This document shows, piece after piece, positions 1 to 7,600 of a DNA stretch of 12,152 nucleotides (the stretch's first letter is position 1; every line of letters starts with the position of its first letter). The position numbers were made by a program, and so were the translations under genes. Source of the stretch: Aquifex aeolicus (lineage in GTDB: Bacteria; Aquificota; Aquificia; Aquificales; Aquificaceae); NCBI GenBank assembly GCA_015662815.1, contig DQTK01000001.1, positions 1-12,152 of the forward strand, given 5' to 3'. Below the pieces are notes generated by a model. The model did no database searches and had not been told where the DNA came from. It worked only from the letters and a program-made list of their open reading frames with translations.

Positions 1-1
1 A

Positions 2-27
2 GTTAGTCTATACTAACCAAAATTTTG
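2..27. repeat. Two adjacent small palindromes
   Basis: Positions 2-17 form a perfect inverted repeat, GTTAGT-ctat-ACTAAC (6-bp arms, 4-nt loop). It is followed directly by the perfect 10-bp palindrome CAAAATTTTG at 18-27. The stem is not GC-rich and no T-run follows, so a classical intrinsic terminator is unlikely. A protein-binding site or chance is possible. The role is unknown because the neighbouring gene lies outside the window. Confidence 0.3.
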
Positions 28-59
28 AGGGGTAGACAGAAGCTTTGGAAATCAAGAGT

Positions 60-260
60 TTAAATGAAGAAATCCCCATGAGAGGGTTTATCAATGCCTA
101 ACGTTTCCCTTTCGTAAAAATGTTTTGTCCTGAACTTATAGATAATTACCAAGTCGTAAGTTTCGTCCAGTTCACCATTAAATTGTGTATCAGGAATATT
201 ACGAAAAAACTCTATATCTGAAAATTCTATTGTACTGTTTCGTTTTTCCTCTTTCAGTTG
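60..260 (-). pseudogene. Coding-like fragment without a start codon, possible gene remnant
   Basis: This minus-strand frame stays open for 66 codons and ends in TAA at 62-60. The translation reads like a real protein C-terminus, rich in Glu, Asp, Lys and aromatic residues. It contains stretches such as DETYDLVIIYKFRTKHFYE and ends KPSHGDFFI. The frame has no ATG or GTG, a stop lies directly upstream (263-261), and the only conventional alternative start is a TTG at 152-150 with no Shine-Dalgarno sequence. I do not recognise the family. It lies just downstream of nadB in the same direction, so it could be the decayed tail of an old operon member, a gene with a rare start codon (for example CTG at 257-255), or chance. 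The codons CGA and CGT appear here, whereas AGG and AGA dominate the neighbouring genes, which may hint at a foreign origin. Confidence 0.3.
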
Positions 261-274
261 TTAATTTAAGGGTT

Positions 275-352
275 ATGGATTGGGGTCAGGTTTTAACGAT
301 AATCTTTGGTATAGCAGGTTTTATGTCTATATTTATGTTTTTACACAGTTAA
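275..352 (+). CDS. Possible 25-residue single-helix membrane peptide
   Basis: An ATG at 275 opens a 25-codon frame that begins MDWGQVLTII and ends FMFLHS before TAA at 350-352. Apart from the first few residues it is almost wholly hydrophobic and fits one transmembrane helix. Short proteins starting with a similar acidic-aromatic head and one helix usually continue into a charged coiled coil, and that part is absent here. An AAGGG lies at 268-272, but only 2 nt from the ATG, which is too close for a good ribosome binding site. The frame is open upstream to a GTG at 185 (55 residues), but that part is antisense to the coding-like minus-strand frame and looks less protein-like. Its stop overlaps the nadB stop tail to tail. 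It may be a small membrane protein, a truncated relic or chance. Confidence 0.27.
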   Translation: MDWGQVLTIIFGIAGFMSIFMFLHS

Positions 353-1896
353 AACAGATTTAATATTTCCAAATAATTCTCTCTGGTTATTACCGTATCC
401 CTACGGTATGTATCTCTCTCGTAAGGGAAATCTTTTCTGAAGTGAACTCCTCTGCTTTCCTTTCGGCTCAAAGCTCCCTCTACCGTACAGAGTGCAACCA
501 AGAGTATATCGAGTAGCTGTCTGTTTGAGAATGTTGGTTCCCAGTTTACGGATTCCTTAATCCATTTGTATAGAATTTCCTTTGCTTCACTTAAATCCTT
601 TTCGTTCCTTTCCAATCCTACCTTATCCCACATTAGCTTTTTGAGTTCTTCTATACCGAAAGATGGTTTAAAATTACCCTTCCTTTTATTTTTGAAATGA
701 GTTTTTGATATCTTATAGAGTTTTGTTTCCAGTGCTATTTGATAGGCAACCCTGAATCCGAAAACTATTCCCTCAAGTAAAGAGTTGGATGCCAAGCGAT
801 TTGCTCCGTGAACACCGGTGCAACTACACTCTCCTACCGCATAAAGCCCGTTTACCGTAGTTCTTCCTCTATCATCTACTTCTATTCCTCCTATATAGTA
901 ATGGGCTGCGGGGTTTACCGGAATTAAATCCTTATAAGGATTCAATCTTTTTTCCTTTAAGAAACCGTATATAGTGGGAAATCTCTCCTCCAGTCTTATC
1001 CCTTTTTTTACCAAAGGAGAAAAATCGAGGAAAACTTTTCTACCTTCCCTTAACTGTCGGTATATAGCCCTTGCGACTTCATCTCTGGGTAGGAGCTCAT
1101 TTACAAATCTTTCACCTCTATCGTTCACGAGAATCGCTCCCTCTCCCCTTACCGCTTCTGAAATGAGTAGGTTTGAATTCTCTAACACCGTAGGATGAAA
1201 TTGGATGAACTCTGGGTTCTTTACATTAGCTCCTGACCTAAAAGCTGTTCCTATACCATCCCCCCTCACTTTTTTTGGGTTGGATGTGTAGTAATACATG
1301 GATGCTGCTCCGCCTGTAGCAAGAACGACAAAAGCAGTCCTTCCAAAGTTCAACAAACCGTCTTTTGCATAAAGTATTCCTTGAACTGTATTTTCTCTTA
1401 TAAGAATTTCCTGAAGTTCTCCTTCAATTACCTGTATTTTGTATTCTTCGACTTTATTTAAGAGCTTCGTGTATATTTCCCGCCCGGTGTAGTCTTTTAC
1501 CTTGAGAACTCTGGGTTTTGAATGCCCTCCTTCGAGGGTGGTTTCGTAAAAGCCATCTTTCTTATCGAAATCAACTCCCCATCTCTCAAGGTCTACTATC
1601 CTGAGGACTCCCTCATAGGTGAGAATCCTGGTATGTATTTCATGATTCAGATACCTTCCTGCTCTCAGAGTATCACAGTAGTGAAGGTATGGACTATCGT
1701 CCGGAAGAACCGCTCCCGCTATTCCTCCCTGTGAGAAGTAAGTATTACCTATTCCCCTTGTAATAATTACAGGATTCAGTCCTATCTCTTTGAGATACAG
1801 GGCTGTGGCTAATCCTGCTATACCGCTACCGCATACAATTACCTGAGCTTCGTTTTCGGAAAGCTTAGAAGTATCAAATTCTAGAAAATAATTCAT
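349..1896 (-). CDS. nadB: L-aspartate oxidase (NadB)
   Basis: This cytosolic FAD enzyme oxidises L-aspartate to iminoaspartate, the first step of de novo NAD synthesis. Iminoaspartate goes on to quinolinate synthase NadA. Counting from the ATG at 1896 (515 residues, near the family's usual length), the N-terminus carries the FAD dinucleotide motif GSGIAG at 23-28. The FAD-contacting segment SQGGIAGA lies at 55-62. The fumarate reductase/succinate dehydrogenase-family active-site segments follow: QFHPT with His234, the PRDE segment with Arg271, AAHYYIGG with His332, and HGANRLASNSLLE with Arg367. The C-terminal helical domain ends in the characteristic ESRGVHFRKDFP segment near 481-492. An in-frame TTG at 1914 would add six residues. 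Neither start has a clear Shine-Dalgarno sequence. I chose the ATG, which still overlaps the yvcK end by 23 nt and suggests translational coupling. It is the last recognisable gene of the minus-strand cluster. The assignment is firm. Confidence 0.95.
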   Translation of the reverse strand: MNYFLEFDTSKLSENEAQVIVCGSGIAGLATALYLKEIGLNPVIITRGIGNTYFSQGGIAGAVLPDDSPYLHYCDTLRAGRYLNHEIHTRILTYEGVLRIVDLERWGVDFDKKDGFYETTLEGGHSKPRVLKVKDYTGREIYTKLLNKVEEYKIQVIEGELQEILIRENTVQGILYAKDGLLNFGRTAFVVLATGGAASMYYYTSNPKKVRGDGIGTAFRSGANVKNPEFIQFHPTVLENSNLLISEAVRGEGAILVNDRGERFVNELLPRDEVARAIYRQLREGRKVFLDFSPLVKKGIRLEERFPTIYGFLKEKRLNPYKDLIPVNPAAHYYIGGIEVDDRGRTTVNGLYAVGECSCTGVHGANRLASNSLLEGIVFGFRVAYQIALETKLYKISKTHFKNKRKGNFKPSFGIEELKKLMWDKVGLERNEKDLSEAKEILYKWIKESVNWEPTFSNRQLLDILLVALCTVEGALSRKESRGVHFRKDFPYERDTYRRDTVITRENYLEILNLF

Positions 1897-2860
1897 TTTC
1901 AAGTATTTTAACAATCAAATAAGTAAGTTTTTGGGGGTCATGCCTTACAAAATCTCCTGTTTCTCCTATTAAGTCTTCCGCATAAACTGTAATACCCTCT
2001 TTAGCTATTTTTGTTATGTCAGGAGTCACGGGTTCCTGATTTTGCTCAAGATACTTTCTGAGAAGAGCATCCGAAGGCATCTTTGTATTTACTATTGCAA
2101 CGTCAACTTTATCTAGCTTTGAAAATTCAAGGAACTTCTGAATGTGGTCATAGGCGGTAAAGTTATCGGTTTCTCCGGGTTGAGTCATTACATTTACCAC
2201 GAAAATCCTAAGGGCGTTGCTATCTTTTATCGCTTCTTTTATACCGTGAACGAGAAAATTGGGAAGAATACTTGTAAATAGACTTCCCGGTCCTATTACT
2301 ATAACATCAGCCTGTGAAATCTTATCTAGGGCTTCTTCGGGAGCTTTAGGGTTTTGAGGCTCAAGCCATATCTCTTTTATCCTATACCCCTTTTTTCCGT
2401 ATTCGGTTATCTCCTCCTCTCCTTTGATTATTTCACCGTTGTCAAACTCCGCTACCAGGTTTACATTTTCATCGGTTGATGGAATTATATTTCCATTGGT
2501 TTTCAAGATTTTTGAGGTAAGTTTTACCGCTTCTAAGAAGCTTCCAGTTATATCGGTAAGGGCTGTTAAAAAGAGATTTCCGAAAGCGTGTCCTTGTAAA
2601 CCGTCTCCTTTAAACCTGTATTGGAAAAGTTTTTGCATGAGTTCTTCCGCTTCCGAAAGGGCAACTATACAATTTCTTATATCTCCCGGAGCAGGAATGT
2701 TGTATATCTTTCTGAGTTTCCCCGTACTCCCTCCACTATCCGCAACTGTAACAATTGCAGTAAGCTCAGATATAGTCCTTCCTACTTCCTTTTTCAAACC
2801 CCTGAGGAGGGAAGAGAGTCCTGTCCCTCCACCTACTGTAACCACCCTTAAGTTTCCCAT
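1874..2860 (-). CDS. yvcK: Gluconeogenesis factor YvcK (CofD superfamily)
   Basis: YvcK-family proteins (also called GlmR) are cytosolic and structurally related to the 2-phospho-L-lactate transferase CofD. In Bacillus and Mycobacterium they bind UDP-sugars and are needed for growth on gluconeogenic carbon sources and for normal cell-wall synthesis. The 328 residues match the family length. They show the hallmark N-terminal GGGTG loop (10-14), DSGGSTG (41-47), PGDIRNC (58-64) and HAFGNL (91-96). The second half carries GPGSL (190-194) and NVMTQPGET (223-231). The ATG at 2860 is preceded by an AGAGGGA element on the minus strand (2875-2869), about 8 nt away, which supports this start. It overlaps the upstream lipoprotein gene by 13 nt and the downstream nadB by about 23 nt. 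The family is certain. The physiological role in this organism is inferred from distant relatives. An autotroph depends on gluconeogenesis, which fits. Confidence 0.92.
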   Translation of the reverse strand: MGNLRVVTVGGGTGLSSLLRGLKKEVGRTISELTAIVTVADSGGSTGKLRKIYNIPAPGDIRNCIVALSEAEELMQKLFQYRFKGDGLQGHAFGNLFLTALTDITGSFLEAVKLTSKILKTNGNIIPSTDENVNLVAEFDNGEIIKGEEEITEYGKKGYRIKEIWLEPQNPKAPEEALDKISQADVIVIGPGSLFTSILPNFLVHGIKEAIKDSNALRIFVVNVMTQPGETDNFTAYDHIQKFLEFSKLDKVDVAIVNTKMPSDALLRKYLEQNQEPVTPDITKIAKEGITVYAEDLIGETGDFVRHDPQKLTYLIVKILENELFSRI

Positions 2861-3381
2861 GGCAATTTTCCCTCTACGAAGATTTTTATCCTCATACTCC
2901 CGAGAATAATTGTTAAATTTTTATAATAACCTTCCGGAGATTTTTCCCCGTAAAGAATTTTTATCCTTTTATACTTAAATGCCTTGAGTTTACCTTCAGA
3001 GAGAATGATTTCTTTTCCATCTTGCGAGCGAAGTAATACTTCACCTCTACAGCTTACAACCTTGTAATCTCCGGGAAAATAACCGTAGATTATACTCATC
3101 GGTGATAATGGGAGGTTAAAACACATACCATTCCAGCAGAAAAAAGAAGAGTCCACAATTAAACCCTGCTGAGGAACCTTTATCGTTTCTTCATTACCCT
3201 CTTTTTCAATTAAGAAGGGCACTCTTAAAAAACCACCTTTGATGTATCCATATAACTTTACTTTCTCAGGGGGCTTTTGTATTACCTTACCCAGAAGTTC
3301 ATTTCCGTCAGGACATACCTTAGGGGCACAGGAAATTATAGTCAGGAAGAAGAAAAAACTGAGAAGACTGATTATTTTCAT
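2848..3381 (-). CDS. Unrecognised lipoprotein (possibly LolA/LolB-like)
   Basis: This is a 177-residue protein with a lipoprotein signal peptide: a short basic start (MK), a Phe-rich hydrophobic core, and the lipobox TIISC with Cys18 as the lipidation site. The mature part has no further hydrophobic helix and is rich in alternating beta-type stretches such as VKLYGYIKG and VPFLIEKEG. It ends in charged strands. Besides Cys18 it has four cysteines, Cys23, Cys82, Cys87 (a CWNGMC pair) and Cys111, which could form disulfides in the periplasm. The pattern of a small beta-rich lipoprotein with a hydrophobic-ligand look loosely recalls LolA/LolB-type or DUF4292-like proteins, but that is an impression and no diagnostic motif was seen. 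Its ATG overlaps the hisD stop by 4 nt (ATGA), with TAAGGA about 4 nt upstream, and its end overlaps yvcK by 13 nt. It is clearly a real gene locked into the cluster. The function is unknown. Confidence 0.8.
   Translation of the reverse strand: MKIISLLSFFFFLTIISCAPKVCPDGNELLGKVIQKPPEKVKLYGYIKGGFLRVPFLIEKEGNEETIKVPQQGLIVDSSFFCWNGMCFNLPLSPMSIIYGYFPGDYKVVSCRGEVLLRSQDGKEIILSEGKLKAFKYKRIKILYGEKSPEGYYKNLTIILGSMRIKIFVEGKLPWET
2869..2875 (-). promoter_or_regulatory. Shine-Dalgarno sequence of yvcK
   Basis: The minus strand reads AGAGGGA here, ending 8 nt before the yvcK ATG (2860). It sits inside the end of the lipoprotein gene, so yvcK can be initiated independently although the two genes overlap. 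It supports the chosen yvcK start. Confidence 0.5.
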
Positions 3382-4655
3382 CTTTTCCTTATCTTCACAG
3401 CTAGGGCATGAGCTGTGAGGCCTTCCGCTTCTGCTATTCTCTCAGCCGGACCGGCAACTTTCGCGAACCCTTCCCTTGATACGTACAGAACCGAAGAGCG
3501 TTTTATAAAATCGTAAACTCCCAAAGGTGAGAAAAATCTTGCCGTTCTTCCGGTGGGAAGTGTATGATTGGGACCGAGGACGTAGTCTCCCAGAGGCTCG
3601 GTAGTGTAATCCCCGAGGAATATAGCTCCCGCGTGTTTTAGTTCAGGTAGAAGCGCTAAGGGTTCCCTCGTCATAACTTCTAAATGTTCGGGAGCTATGT
3701 AATTGGCTACTTCACAGGCGTGATGTAAGTCTTTGACTATGAATATAGTTCCGAAGTTATTTAAAGAATTTTCCGCTATTTCTTTTCTTTCAAGTGCATT
3801 CAGAAGTTTGTAAACTTCTTCTTTTACTCTGCCGGCAAGTTCTTCCGAAGGTGTCAGAAGGATAGAAGCTGCGAGTTCATCGTGCTCTGCTTGGGATAGC
3901 ATATCGGCGGCTATCCATTCGGGATTTGCTTCTTCGTCCGCTATTACCAATATTTCTGAGGGACCCGCTATCATATCTATATCCACGGTTCCGAAAACGA
4001 GCTTTTTAGCAAGGGCTACGTATATATTTCCCGGACCTACAATCTTATCAACCTTAGGAATTGTTTCTGTACCAAAAGCCAGTGCTCCTATTGCCTGAGC
4101 ACCGCCTACCTGGAATACCTTGCTCACACCGGCAATAAAAGCTGCAGCCAGGGTATACTTATTGGGCTTTGGAGATACCATTATTATCTCTTCAACCCCT
4201 GCAACGGATGCGGGAACAACATTCATAAGGACAGTTGAAGGGTATGCAGCCTTACCACCCGGAACGTAAACTCCTACCTTTTCCAGAGGAATAACTTTTT
4301 GACCGAGAATTATCCCCCCTTCTTCTTTGAAAAAGGACTTTTCTAACTGTTTTTCGTGAAATACCCTTATTCTTTCCCCGGCAACCTCAAGAGCATTTCT
4401 TACTTCAGGTTCTATTTCGTTGTAGGCCTTCTCAAGCTCGGTAAGTGGAATTTCCATAGTTTCCGGATTGAGTTTTATACCATCAAACTTTTCGGTATAC
4501 TCGATAACGGCCTTGTCTCCTTCTTCTTTGACTCTTTTCAGTATTTCTTTTACGGATTTTTCGTATTCTTCTTCGAGTATTTCTCCTCTTTTGACAAGAT
4601 ATTCGAGTCTTTTGTCCTTTCTCCAATCTTCCCTTCTGAGGTCTACTATCTCCAT
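3378..4655 (-). CDS. hisD: Histidinol dehydrogenase (HisD)
   Basis: HisD catalyses the last two steps of histidine synthesis, the NAD+-dependent oxidation of L-histidinol through histidinal to L-histidine. It is a cytosolic zinc-dependent homodimer. The 425 residues are the usual length. Visible family features are VPGGKAAYPS (131-140), VGGAQAIGALAFGT (183-196), the NAD-binding VGPGNIYVA (206-214) and DMIAGPSEILVIAD (227-240). Comparison with the E. coli enzyme gives zinc ligands Gln255 and His258 (SQAEHDE), Asp357 (EPLGDY) and His416 (AEGLTAHA). The catalytic pair is Glu323-His324 (APEHLE). All are present, so the enzyme should be active. It starts at ATG 4655, 8 nt after the RND pump gene, with no obvious Shine-Dalgarno sequence, and its stop overlaps the lipoprotein start. 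No other his gene is nearby, in keeping with the scattered pathways of Aquificales. Confidence 0.97.
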   Translation of the reverse strand: MEIVDLRREDWRKDKRLEYLVKRGEILEEEYEKSVKEILKRVKEEGDKAVIEYTEKFDGIKLNPETMEIPLTELEKAYNEIEPEVRNALEVAGERIRVFHEKQLEKSFFKEEGGIILGQKVIPLEKVGVYVPGGKAAYPSTVLMNVVPASVAGVEEIIMVSPKPNKYTLAAAFIAGVSKVFQVGGAQAIGALAFGTETIPKVDKIVGPGNIYVALAKKLVFGTVDIDMIAGPSEILVIADEEANPEWIAADMLSQAEHDELAASILLTPSEELAGRVKEEVYKLLNALERKEIAENSLNNFGTIFIVKDLHHACEVANYIAPEHLEVMTREPLALLPELKHAGAIFLGDYTTEPLGDYVLGPNHTLPTGRTARFFSPLGVYDFIKRSSVLYVSREGFAKVAGPAERIAEAEGLTAHALAVKIRKR

Positions 4656-4663
4656 ATTAAAGT

Positions 4664-7600
4664 TTATTTTAGTTTTCTTTTATCAAAAAGCTCGTAAAGA
4701 ACAGGAAGCAGGAATAAACTCAAGGGAAGTCCCGTAATTATTCCGCCTATTACGGCTATTGCAAGAGGTTGTCTATATTCTGAGCCTGCGGTAAGCCCAA
4801 GAGCTACGGGAATAAGCGCGGATATTATGGTTATTGTAGTCATCAGTATGGGTCTTAATCTTTCCTTTCTCGCCTCTAAGATAGCTTTTCTAATTTCATA
4901 TCCCTCATTTCTTAACTGAATAATTCTCTCTATAAATAAAACTGCATCTCTCACAATTATTCCGACGAGGAGGATTATTCCGAAATAGGAAGATACGTTT
5001 AGAGGGGTACCTGTAAAGTACATAAGTCCGAATACTCCCGGAATTGTAAGAGGTATCATAAGGAGAACCGTGAAAGGGTGTTTAAGGCTTTCAAAAATAG
5101 AGGCAAGGATCATATAAACACCTACTATCGCAAGAGTTAAAGCTAATAAAAATCCGCTAAAGGCTTTTTTAAATTCTTTTACCTGCCCCGTTGCTTCGTA
5201 GGTATAACCGAAGGGAAGGTTTTCCTTTAGCCAGTTTTCCACTAATTCTCTTGCCGTGGCGATATCTATTTCATCGACGTTCGCGTAAAAAACGAAGGAG
5301 TATTGTCTGTTATACCTTGTTAAACGGAAAGGTCCTGTTTCTATGGAGTAAGAAACTACCTCGGTAATCGGTATCAAGTCTCCGTTTTTCGCCCTTATGT
5401 AGACTTTCTTCAAGTTATCAATTTCTTTTACAAAGTCTTCGGAAGCTTTCATATAAAAGTCGTAGCTTTCCGCACCCAGTTCATAAGTTCCTACTCTAAA
5501 TTTTCCGAATAAAAGCGAAAGTGTAAGCCCTACATCTTCCACAGATATTCCGTATTGAGCTAATTTATCCCTCTTGAGCCTGATTTTTACATAAGGGGAA
5601 TTCAATTCAACGTTTGTATCCACATCTTTAAAGTATTTTTGACAGGAGAAGTAATCTTCCATCTTTTTAGCAATTCTTTTTAACTCTTCTAAGTTCCAGC
5701 CCTTTACTATGTATTGAACGTCTGTACTCCTCCCGGCCATTGCTCCTATTCCGTGGGGAGGTTCTACAACAACTTTGACGTTTTTTAGCTTTTTAAATTC
5801 TTTTCTCAGCATGTTCATAATCACTCTTTGATGGGGTCTTTTCGATTTATCTACGAGGTAAACAAATACTATGCCACTGTTTACTCCCGCGCCTCCGAAA
5901 CCCTCTCCCGCCACGAGACTTACTTTTTCAACGTAAGGGTTATTCAAAAGAATTTTCTCAACCTCGAGACTCTTTTCCTTTACCATTTCAAAGGAAGACC
6001 CTATAGGTAATCTGAACCTTACCATAAATCTCCCTTCGTCGGGGGAAGCTATAAACTCTTTCTTTACATGGGAATAAAGGTATATGCCTATCCCTACATT
6101 TAGGAGGGAAAAAACTATTACCAGGAGTTTGTTCCTGAGAGAAAGTTCAAGGGCTTTACCGAAATTACTTTCGAAGCTTTTATAAATCCTTATAAAGATG
6201 TTTTCCTTTGTTTTTTCCTTTATCAGGCGTGAAACCGCCATAGGTGTGAAGGTGATTGCTACTAAGTATGAAAAGCTGAGAGCTATTATGAGTGTAAAGG
6301 CAAAGTTTTTTAAGAAACTTCCGAGAACTCCCTTTAAAAATAGTATGGGTACAAAGACCACGATTAATGAAGCTGTAGAAGCAAGAAGTGCAAACATTAC
6401 AATTTGCGTCCCCTTCACTCCAGCTTCATAAGCGTTTAGTCCTTCCTCCCTCCTTCTGTGTATGCTTTCCATAACCACTATTGCGTCATCGATAACTATT
6501 CCTACTGCTACGGCAAGAGCCAGTAAAGTAAGCATGTTCAGAGAAAATCCAAATTGATATAAGACGAATACCGTGCCCAGAAGGGTTACAGGTATGGTAA
6601 ATAGGGGAATTAGAGTCAGTTTTAAGTTACCGAGGAATAGGAAAACTGTAATACCGGTTAGAACTATTCCTATGACGATTTCTTCAAACGCTGCCTTTAC
6701 ACTTTCTTTTATATATATGCTGGAGTCGAAACTGTAGGCTATATTAAGGTCTTGGGGAAGTATTTTTCGGAGTTCTTCTATTTTAGCCTTTATTTCATCT
6801 ACTACACTTACTATATTTACCTTTGCCTGTTTATAGATAACGAGTGCTATGGAATTTTTCGCGTTAAATCTGGATATACTCCTTACTTCATCTTCTCCGA
6901 AGTAAACGTCCGCAATATCCTTTAGCCGGATATTTTCCTTAATGTACAGGTTAGAAAGCTCCTCCGGGGTTTCAAATTTTCCGTAAAGGCGTATTACGTA
7001 TTCCCTTTTCTTGCCGTAAATGTTCCCTGCGGGAACTTCTAAGTGATTTTTTCTAACAGCGTTTAAAACATCGATAGGGCTAAGCTCCATACCGAAAAGA
7101 CTTGTGGTTTTTAGCCTTATCCACAGAGCATTGTCTCTGAAACCTCCGAGGCTTATAGAACCCACTCCATAAAGCTTTTCTAATTCTCTCTTTACAACCT
7201 TATCCGCATAGTAGGAAAGTTTTTGGTAATCTGCTCTTTCAGAGTAGAGAATAATCACCATAACCGGTGCCATTGAAGTATCAACTTTTCTCACAGAAGG
7301 AGGTTCTACCTCTTTGGGAAGTCTGCGGAGTGCCCTCTGAATAGCATCCCTTACTTCCTGAGAAGCAATTTCTATGTCCTTATCAAGGCTAAAAGTAATA
7401 GTTATCTTAGAAAGTCCCGGAAAGCTCCTTGAGTATATACTTTCTATACCGCTTATTGTGGATAATTCTTCCTCGATAATCTTCGTCACGCTTACATCAA
7501 CCACATAAGGGTCCGCTCCCGGGTATACCGTAGAGATAGAAATTACGGGGAATTCAACATCGGGAAATCTATCAACGGGAATAAATCTCAGAGAATAAAG

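Noticed and set aside
182..274. Upstream extension of the small plus-strand frame to a GTG at 185 (55 residues)
   Set aside because: The added residues look less protein-like than the antisense frame, there is no ribosome binding site, and the helix itself begins at the ATG.
974..1734. Two plus-strand frames of 74 and 70 codons within nadB
   Set aside because: They are reverse-strand shadows of nadB with low-complexity Ser-rich products.
2424..2909. 161-codon plus-strand open frame
   Set aside because: It is antisense to yvcK, whose motifs are unmistakable. The translation is rich in Ser, Pro and Phe, as expected for the reverse of a Lys/Glu-rich gene, and it has no ribosome binding site.
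4356..4737. Two overlapping plus-strand open frames of 113 and 89 codons
   Set aside because: Both are antisense to the start of hisD and the end of the RND gene. The Phe/Ser/Tyr-rich products are typical of reversed coding sequence.
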